The notes under the pieces were generated by a model that worked only from the letters and a program-made list of their open reading frames with translations, searched no databases and had not been told where the DNA came from. From a virus: a DNA stretch of 23,307 nucleotides. Both the position numbers and the translations under genes were made by a program. The stretch lies in IMG/VR virus record IMGVR_UViG_3300044613_000939, positions 1 through 23,307 of that record; one strand, given 5' to 3'. Positions within the stretch are counted from its first letter, which is position 1; every line of letters starts with the position of its first letter. Shown here piece after piece: positions 16,080-21,375 of the stretch.

Positions 16080-16143
16080 CGGTGGGTGGTGTTTCGCGGA
16101 GGAAATCCAGCAGAGCCTTGAGGATCTGATAGATCCAGTTCAC
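15970..16143 (-). CDS. 57-residue ORF started by GTG, overlapping the lipoprotein gene
   Basis: GTG at 16143-16141 overlaps the preceding TGA (GTGA) and the frame runs to TGA at 15972-15970. The product begins MNWIYQILKALLDFLRETPP, an amphipathic helix, followed by a charged linker and a Gly/Pro-rich end (DLPGLPADEGGPGPFR). The last 110 bases overlap the lipoprotein gene in a different frame. Overlapping small ORFs where the second codes a lipoprotein are the arrangement of Rz/Rz1 spanins, but the N-terminal helix here is too polar to be a clear membrane anchor, so an inner-membrane spanin is only one possibility. The start codon overlap and the sensible composition are the support for the gene being real. 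Confidence 0.55.
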   Translation of the reverse strand: MNWIYQILKALLDFLRETPPTDVQHGKAPDDLKNDLAGRVADLPGLPADEGGPGPFR

Positions 16144-16331
16144 GGCTTAGGAGCTTCGGCTTCCTTGGCATCCTTAGCCATGATAAGGCCGATTCCGGCG
16201 GTCACCGCTGCGATGGTCGAAGCGATGTCGATGTTGGTGCTGGGATCGGCGTCGAAGGTGGCCCGAAGGGCCCCACCAACAGCGACGAGGATAGCACCAA
16301 CACCAGCGAGAGTTGTTTTCGTGTTTTTCAT
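16140..16331 (-). CDS. Small two-span membrane protein, holin candidate
   Basis: The protein has 63 residues. Two hydrophobic segments are visible: TLAGVGAILVAVGGALRA near the N terminus and IASTIAAVTAGIGLIMAKDA in the second half, separated by a short polar loop (TFDADPSTNID), with a charged C terminus. A 'GIGLI.AKD' ending to the second span recurs in short phage-encoded membrane proteins that are often listed as holins or of unknown function. Start ATG 16331 overlaps the previous stop and the TGA overlaps the next start as GTGA. Holin function, timed permeabilisation of the inner membrane, is inference from topology and neighbours. Confidence 0.65.
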   Translation of the reverse strand: MKNTKTTLAGVGAILVAVGGALRATFDADPSTNIDIASTIAAVTAGIGLIMAKDAKEAEAPKP

Positions 16332-16498
16332 TTGGATTTAAATAAGCGATACGCTCCGTAACAGGCGCAAAGTAAGCCTATCAGCGCGGTGATAAGCCTT
16401 ACCCAGTCAGTGAGCACTGGAATAAACGAAACAGCGGTGGCACCTGCCGCTGCTGCTAGGCTTAGTCCAGGGCTGGTGCTGCTGTTCGTTGGTTCCAT
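16328..16498 (-). CDS. 56-residue membrane protein
   Basis: ATG 16498 shares a base with the preceding TAA (TAATG) and the stop overlaps the next ATG (ATGA). The product is 56 residues: a Ser/Thr/Ala-rich N terminus and a strongly hydrophobic C-terminal half (WVRLITALIGLLCACYGAYR) that would make one transmembrane helix, ending in a short basic tail LFKSK. The Ala-rich segment at residues 14-29 could be a second, weaker membrane span. Its size, topology and place beside another small membrane protein make it a candidate holin or holin partner, but no family was recognised. Confidence 0.65.
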   Translation of the reverse strand: MEPTNSSTSPGLSLAAAAGATAVSFIPVLTDWVRLITALIGLLCACYGAYRLFKSK

Positions 16499-16647
16499 TA
16501 CTCGGATTTAGGCTGTGCGGCTGCGACTATGAGGTCAACAAGCGGAAGGGCTGCACGGGCGTTAGCAACGCCACCAGCCTTAACCGCGATGTCGATGAGT
16601 TGGAGGAGGCTATTGGCCTGCTCCTGGGTGAGTTCGATCTTGATCAT
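16498..16647 (-). CDS. 49-residue helical protein
   Basis: ATG at 16647 overlaps the previous stop (ATGA) and the frame ends with TAA at 16500-16498, giving 49 residues. The sequence starts MIKIELTQEQANSLLQLID and ends with a hydrophobic helix LPLVDLIVAAAQ. It reads as two amphipathic helices, with a 'LTQEQAN.LLqLIDiAVKAGG' pattern that I have seen in small phage proteins. Overlap at both ends with its neighbours (ATGA and TAATG) makes it a credible gene despite the length. Function is unknown; it may be accessory to the membrane proteins that follow. Confidence 0.65.
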   Translation of the reverse strand: MIKIELTQEQANSLLQLIDIAVKAGGVANARAALPLVDLIVAAAQPKSE

Positions 16648-17042
16648 GCGGAGGGAGCGTCAGCGATAACCACAGGCTCCGCAACCTTAACCGGAGGCGG
16701 CACCGGAACCCACGGCAGCGGAGGAGCGATGATCGGAGGATTGATCTGGTCGTTGATCTGCTGCGTGACGTTCGCTTCGATGGCGGTCTTATCGACTCCA
16801 TTGGCGTAGCACCAGTTCAAGACCTGTTCCTGCGTCAGGTCAGGATATGGCGTAAAGCTACCAGACGGCGGCTGGAACGAGCATGAGCCGTAGCAGGTGC
16901 CGCTGTAGGTCTTTGCGTCGTCGCCGGTGCCGATGGTTTCAATGCCGTTGCAGCGCCAATCGGCGGTGATTACAACATCGGTGAGGGAGCCTTCGGTCGG
17001 CTTAACGAGAAGGCGTTCGATGATCCAGAGGATGGTAGGCAT
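16644..17042 (-). CDS. Conserved phage protein, DUF7936-like
   Basis: The protein is 132 residues long. Its N-terminal half is a small beta domain (ILWIIERLLVKPTEGSLTDV, then ITADWRCNGIE and a YSGTCYGSCSF segment). After that comes a helical stretch, LTQEQVLNWCYANGVDKTAI, and a Pro-rich tail (PPIIAPPLPWVPVPPPV). The order 'V..a.Wr......Y.gt.yG...F' followed by 'LTqEQV..W......d...iEa...qqI..q..P' is the pattern I know from a family of small phage proteins (DUF7936, recalled from memory). Function is unknown. Its stop overlaps the next ATG as ATGA. The four Cys residues in residues 31-65 are unusual for a virion beta domain. Confidence 0.7.
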   Translation of the reverse strand: MPTILWIIERLLVKPTEGSLTDVVITADWRCNGIETIGTGDDAKTYSGTCYGSCSFQPPSGSFTPYPDLTQEQVLNWCYANGVDKTAIEANVTQQINDQINPPIIAPPLPWVPVPPPVKVAEPVVIADAPSA

Positions 17043-17053
17043 AGTCTTTTAGA

Positions 17054-18031
17054 TTAGGCGGCTGCGATTGTGGTGATGGTGCCAGAGCTTCCACGGAACT
17101 TCAGCGCACCGGATTCAACGTAGAGTTGGCCGCCAGTGACGTTAGCCGTAGGAGCGGTTCCGTTGGCGATCTGGATCGTTTTTGCAGCGGTGGTTCCGGC
17201 TGTGGTAAGACCCACCAGCAAATTCCCACTCGCATCGAGGGTCATTGCTTGAACGAACGCATTTGCTCCACTGATGGCGTTACCAGCGGTTCCAGCGGGA
17301 GCGGTAAACCATTGGAATCCGGTTCCGATGATGTGCTTGTAAGCTACACCATTGGCAATGTAGATGTCGTTTGTACCGTCGTTAAAAGCGTTATTAAACG
17401 AAGCAAGACCAAGAGAACCACTTCCCTGAATGGAATTTCCTCCGGGGAATTGAATCACGGAACGATTGCTGCCACCCCACGCACTCGGCGTAACCCCCAC
17501 GCCCAACCCCGTAGAGTTCAGGGTCATGGCGGTGGTGGCATTGATTCCAAACTCTAGCGCACCACCGTTGGCGAACAGATATTCAGAATTCGCATTATCC
17601 ACAGCATTTGAAAAACCAATGAACGAACCACGGCGCATCTGGATGTCACCACTACCTGTAACAGCAGTGTTGATGCAGAACTTGTTTGTTGCACTAGTGG
17701 TTCCTAGGTGGAGAGCGACAGCGGGGGTAGCGTAATTAATACCCACCCGATTGTTCGTCGAATCAACCTTCAGCGTCGAGGTGTCCACCGTCAGATCGCC
17801 GGTGATGGCGGCGGAGGCGAGTGTAGAAGCTCCCGTCACGCCCAGTGTCGTCCCCACCGTAGCCGCGCCGGTGATGGTGGCGGAGGCGAGGGTGGCGGTG
17901 CCGCCGGAGCCTAGGATCTGGTTGGTGGTGATCTTCTTGGTGACGCCTCCAACATTGACCACAGGCAACACATCGGTGGCCGGGGTAAGCGTTGTAATTG
18001 CGTCGAGCTGTGAAATCTTAAGGTCTGCCAT
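17054..18031 (-). CDS. Fibre-like structural protein
   Basis: This 325-residue protein has the composition of a trimeric fibre: rich in Ala, Thr, Gly, Ser and Asn, with few charged residues. The N terminus ([20 protein letters not shown]...[14 protein letters not shown]) is a recurrent phage pattern that I associate with virion attachment. It is followed by TLASATITG / TLASAAITG repeats, a [20 protein letters not shown] segment and, at the end, [20 protein letters not shown]. This succession of 'VGI..a.P...L', '...[11 protein letters not shown]' and '[10 protein letters not shown]' pieces is typical of tail fibre shafts. The protein has no recognisable receptor-binding head. Its start is separated by 1 base from the previous stop. 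Confidence 0.75.
   Translation of the reverse strand: MADLKISQLDAITTLTPATDVLPVVNVGGVTKKITTNQILGSGGTATLASATITGAATVGTTLGVTGASTLASAAITGDLTVDTSTLKVDSTNNRVGINYATPAVALHLGTTSATNKFCINTAVTGSGDIQMRRGSFIGFSNAVDNANSEYLFANGGALEFGINATTAMTLNSTGLGVGVTPSAWGGSNRSVIQFPGGNSIQGSGSLGLASFNNAFNDGTNDIYIANGVAYKHIIGTGFQWFTAPAGTAGNAISGANAFVQAMTLDASGNLLVGLTTAGTTAAKTIQIANGTAPTANVTGGQLYVESGALKFRGSSGTITTIAAA
17797..17889 (-). repeat. Two-copy 24-base direct repeat inside the fibre-like gene
   Basis: Positions 17797-17820 and 17866-17889 are identical except for one base. The spacing is 69 bases, exactly 23 codons, so the repeat is in frame and corresponds to the SAAITGD / SATITGA units of the fibre shaft. It reflects protein repeat expansion rather than a mobile element. 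Confidence 0.7.
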
Positions 18032-18032
18032 A

Positions 18033-18272
18033 TTAGTAAATTGCTAGGACGAGTTTACCGAGATCCTCCTGCACCAAAAACTCACCGCTTTCAGCCAGGA
18101 GAGAATCGAATGTTCCGAAAGTGATGACTAGGCGACCGCCGTCTTCTTGCACCAGGTAGTCGCCGTTCTCGCACAGGATGTCGCGCCGTTCGATGGGAGG
18201 ATCAGGCGGAACTCCACCAGCGCCAATGCGCCGGTAGGATCCGAGTCCTAGTCCTAGTCCAAGGCGTGCCAT
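18033..18272 (-). CDS. Small repeat protein with GLGLGLG start and two LxExGxxLVQED repeats
   Basis: The protein has 79 residues. Residues 4-11 are alternating Leu-Gly, coded by repeated GGACTA-type hexamers, followed by a short basic and Pro-rich linker. Two tandem repeats of about 20 residues follow: residues 31-50 ([19 protein letters not shown]) and 57-76 ([20 protein letters not shown]). The repeat is likely a two-strand beta unit. A similar unit is found in the big fibre at the left edge (its residues 284-305), which suggests both belong to the same tail or adsorption apparatus. Leu-Gly starts of this kind occur in small proteins of environmental phages. The function is unknown. Confidence 0.7.
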   Translation of the reverse strand: MARLGLGLGLGSYRRIGAGGVPPDPPIERRDILCENGDYLVQEDGGRLVITFGTFDSLLAESGEFLVQEDLGKLVLAIY

Positions 18273-18274
18273 TA

Positions 18275-18529
18275 TCAGCCGTACTTGCGGTTATATGCCA
18301 CCACAGAGCCGCTTGAAATTGCGATTGATGTCCACACACCCGGAAGCTCATCGCCAGCCTGTATTGTCACGCCAGCGGGAAAGTTGGTGATGTTGGACAC
18401 GGTCGCACCGAGGATGGTGATCTCAAGCGCGTGGATGGACTGGAAGTTACCGGTCACAGTGCCGGATGCGCTGGAGATGTACTGGCCACCGTATTCGCCG
18501 GCGAGCTGACGATTAGATCCAACATTCAT
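18275..18529 (-). CDS. Small beta-rich phage structural protein
   Basis: This protein of 84 residues starts at ATG 18529, overlapping the previous stop (ATGA). It is beta-rich and uncharged, with segments such as FQSIHALEITILGATVSNI, then AGVTIQAGDELPG and a C-terminal SGSVVAYNR. The pattern 'I.aG..ipG..t.i...SG.viAYn' recurs in small phage proteins found among head and tail genes, but no biochemical function is known to me. It could be a decoration or minor neck protein, or a fibre-associated piece. It sits in a tight run of small genes after the capsid and ends 2 bases before the next ATG. Confidence 0.7.
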   Translation of the reverse strand: MNVGSNRQLAGEYGGQYISSASGTVTGNFQSIHALEITILGATVSNITNFPAGVTIQAGDELPGVWTSIAISSGSVVAYNRKYG

Positions 18530-18903
18530 AATGGAAATTTCTGACTGCTTCTTTTGGCTCCTTCAAACCCAACTTGCAAGCGTGTACCTCCCGATTTCAC
18601 ACGCACCTCGGGATTGTCGCGCTCGACCTCTCGCAGGAACTGGCCATCCCTCCAGCAATCGTACCCGAGGCGAGTGCCCCAGGCGTGGTAGAGGGTTGGG
18701 TCAATACGCATCCGCAATCGTCCGATGCCATCAATAGACCGTATGTCTCGTTGGGAATCCTTGGCGATGCGCTTCTGGTCTATTCCAGCCTTCACCCAGT
18801 CCTTCTGGATGCCTTTCTGGAACTCTTTGATGACTGCAATGCGGAGTTCTCCGGGCAGATCGTCCAGAGCGTTTGCGATGACTGAAGATGCGGTTGGTTT
18901 CAT
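18526..18903 (-). CDS. Conserved phage protein downstream of capsid, function unknown
   Basis: The protein is 125 residues from ATG 18903. A longer frame can be opened from a TTG at 18951, but that extension would translate the terminator hairpin and T tract (giving a PPFFF-type sequence), so ATG 18903 is preferred. No good ribosome site precedes it. The N-terminal half is helical and basic; the C-terminal half holds RLRMRIDPTLYHAWG, LGYDCWRDGQFLRE and DNPEVRVKS segments that I recognise as a recurring pattern in environmental phage proteins without assigned function. The position, first after the capsid gene, suggests a neck or head-completion role, which is inference. Its stop overlaps the next start as ATGA. 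Confidence 0.7.
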   Translation of the reverse strand: MKPTASSVIANALDDLPGELRIAVIKEFQKGIQKDWVKAGIDQKRIAKDSQRDIRSIDGIGRLRMRIDPTLYHAWGTRLGYDCWRDGQFLREVERDNPEVRVKSGGTRLQVGFEGAKRSSQKFPL

Positions 18904-18906
18904 TCT

Positions 18907-18947
18907 AAAAAAGAAGGGAGGCCCCCGGAAATTTCCAGTAGCCTCCC
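18907..18947 (-). terminator. Rho-independent terminator after the capsid gene
   Basis: On the minus strand GGGAGGC (18947-18941) pairs perfectly with GCCTCCC (18922-18916). The loop holds a second small palindrome (GGAAATTTCC). The hairpin is followed at once by TTCTTTTTT (18915-18907). It lies between the capsid stop (18966) and the next ATG (18903). It would end or thin out transcripts from the head genes and leave the downstream genes to read-through or a separate promoter. It is not mirrored by a T tract on the other strand. Confidence 0.85.
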
Positions 18948-18965
18948 CCAATTTGCAATCAAAGA

Positions 18966-20033
18966 TTAGGTTGTACCGTTGAAGAAACCAAAGCCAGACG
19001 GGTTCTTACAAACCAGACCAGCAATGGCCTCAACCAAACGAGCAGGGCCGCCGCCGGCGTCAGGCAACTGCTTCACCTGAGGCAACTTGGCATAACGCAC
19101 CTCGACCATGTCCATGGGGATGATGTAGCCCTTGGTGGCTTGAGAAACAAAGTCGGTTCCATCCTTAGCACCGATAAAAGTGGAAGGATGCAGAATAAGC
19201 CGTCCGAAGTCGCCCTCGAAAATATCGATTGAAGACTTGAATGTGTCGCTAGCCAGGTCTTGGTTGAAGGTGCGGACGGAAGTCTGCGTGTAGGTGTTGG
19301 TAGTGCCAGCTCCGTTGATAGAAGAGAGGCCACCAACGGTCAGGTTGGTGAACGCACGCTTAAGCGTGGAACCCAAGATACAGTCGTAGTCGCGGAAGGT
19401 GCCAGTGTTGCCGTAAATGGCAGTCAGCACGTTCTGGATGACGGTTTCGGTGATCGAAGCCGTAGCAGTGGTGATAACAGCGCCGGAGGCCGGCTTGAAA
19501 GCCGAACCGGAGGCGACCGCACCAATGTTTGCAGAGTTGTCAGCATTAAGCCAGTTACCAAGGGAACCGGTCAAATAAGCATTTGATCCGTTGTCAGCAA
19601 CAGCGGCTTGATTGGCACACATGAAAGTCGCCTCCATGTCTCGCTTCAACTCAACGAGCTTCTTGGCAATACCGTTGGCCAACTCATCGGTCACACCAGC
19701 GACGTCCTGAGTCTCAGCGATAAAGCCGACACGCAGATCTCGACGGAAAGCCTGTGCGTAGTTGTTCAAACGGGTACGAGAAACCACCGCGTTAGAAGCG
19801 TTGGCAACGGTCACATCGGTGCCGTCAACAACACCACCCATTTTCGGGGCTAGGTAATTATCTACGAGCCAAGAAAATTGCATATTTCCAATGTCTTTTC
19901 CTTTCGGAGACATTGAAATAAACGGGGTCGATTTCGCATCGACAATGGCAATGTAGTCCGCCAGATCTTCACGAGCAGCGGAGGTGGAAGCGAGCGGAAC
20001 AGATCCGCCCTGGTTGGGTTGCAGTAGTGGCAT
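18966..20033 (-). CDS. Major capsid protein, SU10/DUF5309-like HK97 fold
   Basis: This 355-residue protein is the probable main shell subunit. The N-terminal region (REDLADYIAIVDAKSTPF, then a short FSWLVD segment) matches the pattern of the SU10 major capsid family (also listed as DUF5309), where a 'TPF' segment is followed by a strand containing W..D. Further features are the NNYAQAFRRDLRVGF strand region around residue 90, a helix with VELKRDMEA near residue 127, and a C-terminal ILHPSTF strand typical of the family. Length fits. It follows the scaffold gene by 3 bases and is followed by an intrinsic terminator. The family call is from memory of the pattern; a profile search would settle it. 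Confidence 0.87.
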   Translation of the reverse strand: MPLLQPNQGGSVPLASTSAAREDLADYIAIVDAKSTPFISMSPKGKDIGNMQFSWLVDNYLAPKMGGVVDGTDVTVANASNAVVSRTRLNNYAQAFRRDLRVGFIAETQDVAGVTDELANGIAKKLVELKRDMEATFMCANQAAVADNGSNAYLTGSLGNWLNADNSANIGAVASGSAFKPASGAVITTATASITETVIQNVLTAIYGNTGTFRDYDCILGSTLKRAFTNLTVGGLSSINGAGTTNTYTQTSVRTFNQDLASDTFKSSIDIFEGDFGRLILHPSTFIGAKDGTDFVSQATKGYIIPMDMVEVRYAKLPQVKQLPDAGGGPARLVEAIAGLVCKNPSGFGFFNGTT

Positions 20034-20036
20034 AAA

Positions 20037-21050
20037 TCAGAGCATCCTTTTCAATACTTGAGCCAATTCAGACGTACCTCCTGTTTTTTCAAACCGGGAC
20101 TTAGCAAACTGCAGGTTGGCTTTGGCTGCGTCCTTTTTCACGGGAGCAGCAGTGGGCTTTCCTGGCTGGCTTGGAGCTTTTACAGGAACACGGACTGGGG
20201 TTTTACTTTTCATTTCACGTTCCATTCGCAACCTTCTTCCTTCTAGGAAATCTCCAACAAGCACCTGGTGCTCCGGTAACGCAGAGAGCTGTGGCAACTG
20301 CCGCAACACTGCCTGCGCCTCGGTGTACTGAGCGCTCTTTCGATCCTTCCAGAAAGGATAGATCTGCTCTGCGATAGGCTGGATCTGCTTGTAGTTGTTC
20401 AGGAACCGGGCTCTCGACGGGATGTGCATATCCAGCGCGTCTTCAACGCGCCGCTTGATCTGCTTGATCTCGCTAGAACTGTATTCCTTGTCACCTATTT
20501 CGCAGCCGTCGATGTTGTCCTCGCACCAGCGTTTGAGATCTCGGGCCTTGTTCCACTCTTCATCGAGTTTCTTCGCGTCCCAGACATCGGCAAACGGATC
20601 GGTTTGATTTACCACCGGAACCGGCCTATCTGACTGATTTTGCTCCAGCTTAGTTTTGGTCTCGTTCAGCTCCCGCTCTAACGCATCGGCTTTTTCTAAA
20701 GCCTCCCGCTTTTGACGGGTCAGCTTGTCGATGCGTTTACGGTAGCCAGACGGTTCCTCCTCAGCTTGGTCTTCGGTCTTATTATCAGAAAGAACATCCT
20801 CAGGCGACTCGGCCTGATTATCCTCTTGTTCAGCGGTAGGATCCGCTTCCTCGGCCTGAGACTCCGCATCCGCGGACTCGGGCTCTGTGTTTTCCTCGAT
20901 TTGCTGCTTCGGCGTTTCTTCCTCCCCACTGAATCGTGTCTTCAGTAGCTTTGCCAGCGCCCCCTCATCGAAGTTGATTGGGTTCGGCAATTGGGATCGT
21001 ACCGTGTTTTCTCCAGGTGTCGCTTCCTGCTTAGTATTGATTGAATCCAT
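20037..21050 (-). CDS. Capsid scaffolding protein
   Basis: Scaffold proteins direct procapsid assembly and leave or are degraded on maturation. The protein of 337 residues has the classic layout: an acidic, Glu/Gln-rich low-complexity N-terminal half, a predicted coiled coil (around KRIDKLTRQKREALEKADAL), a helical middle, and a basic Lys/Pro/Ala-rich C-terminal tail that would bind the capsid protein. It lies immediately before the major capsid gene, the usual position. I chose ATG 21050 over the in-frame TTG at 21068, because an AGGG lies 10 bases upstream of the ATG and nothing resembling a ribosome site precedes the TTG. The stop is 3 bases from the capsid start. No sequence family was recognised, so the call rests on composition and order. 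Confidence 0.8.
   Translation of the reverse strand: MDSINTKQEATPGENTVRSQLPNPINFDEGALAKLLKTRFSGEEETPKQQIEENTEPESADAESQAEEADPTAEQEDNQAESPEDVLSDNKTEDQAEEEPSGYRKRIDKLTRQKREALEKADALERELNETKTKLEQNQSDRPVPVVNQTDPFADVWDAKKLDEEWNKARDLKRWCEDNIDGCEIGDKEYSSSEIKQIKRRVEDALDMHIPSRARFLNNYKQIQPIAEQIYPFWKDRKSAQYTEAQAVLRQLPQLSALPEHQVLVGDFLEGRRLRMEREMKSKTPVRVPVKAPSQPGKPTAAPVKKDAAKANLQFAKSRFEKTGGTSELAQVLKRML
20045..20049 (-). promoter_or_regulatory. Ribosome binding site of the major capsid gene
   Basis: AAGGA on the minus strand, inside the last codons of the scaffold gene, lies 11 bases before the capsid ATG at 20033. It is one of the clearer Shine-Dalgarno sequences in a window where many starts have weak ones, which fits high expression of the capsid protein. 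Confidence 0.6.
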
Positions 21051-21129
21051 GCTGTTTAGACCCTGCAAGCTGGGTATTGTGCGCCATGGTTGTTAAGGTC
21101 AACCAAGAAACCGTTGTGGTAAAGAGGTA

Positions 21130-21375
21130 CTACTTGGATTGATCCGTCAAACCATTAGCTGCCCTCAAATTGTCAATGTAGCTCGATAAATCCTTGAGTG
21201 AAGAAGCTCTACCACAGTTGTAAGCCCTTCCTGAGTCCGTTAAATCGGACTGCACGCAACTCAACACCTCGGACTCAATCATGTCCGACAGCATTTGCAG
21301 CAACGCGGCCATTAGCGGTGAATTGTCCCCCGCTGAAACGAAGGCCTCTTGGATTTTAGCGTCTGAAAGTCTCAT
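21130..21375 (-). CDS. Small conserved phage protein between portal and scaffold
   Basis: This 81-residue protein has no function I recognise. It is predicted mainly helical, with a hydrophobic N-terminal half (PLMAALLQMLSDMIESEVLS) and a C-terminal stretch GRAYNCGRASSLKDLSSYID. A 'GRA..L..L' pattern of this sort recurs in short proteins next to phage portals. It starts at ATG 21375, which overlaps the portal stop as ATGA, with a GGAG ribosome site inside the portal's last codons, so it is probably translationally coupled to the portal. It ends with TAG. About 80 bases separate it from the scaffold start; they hold no gene or clear promoter that I can support. A minor head or packaging accessory role is inference from position only. 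Confidence 0.7.
   Translation of the reverse strand: MRLSDAKIQEAFVSAGDNSPLMAALLQMLSDMIESEVLSCVQSDLTDSGRAYNCGRASSLKDLSSYIDNLRAANGLTDQSK

Noticed and set aside
18903-18951. N-terminal extension of the gene after the capsid from TTG 18951
   Set aside because: It would translate the terminator stem-loop and T tract into a PPFFF-like sequence; ATG 18903 is the better start.
21051-21129. Possible promoter (TTGACC) and an 18-codon frame from ATG 21088 in the gap before the scaffold
   Set aside because: No acceptable -10 element at 16-18 bases from the TTGACC, and the short frame has no ribosome site; both could be chance.
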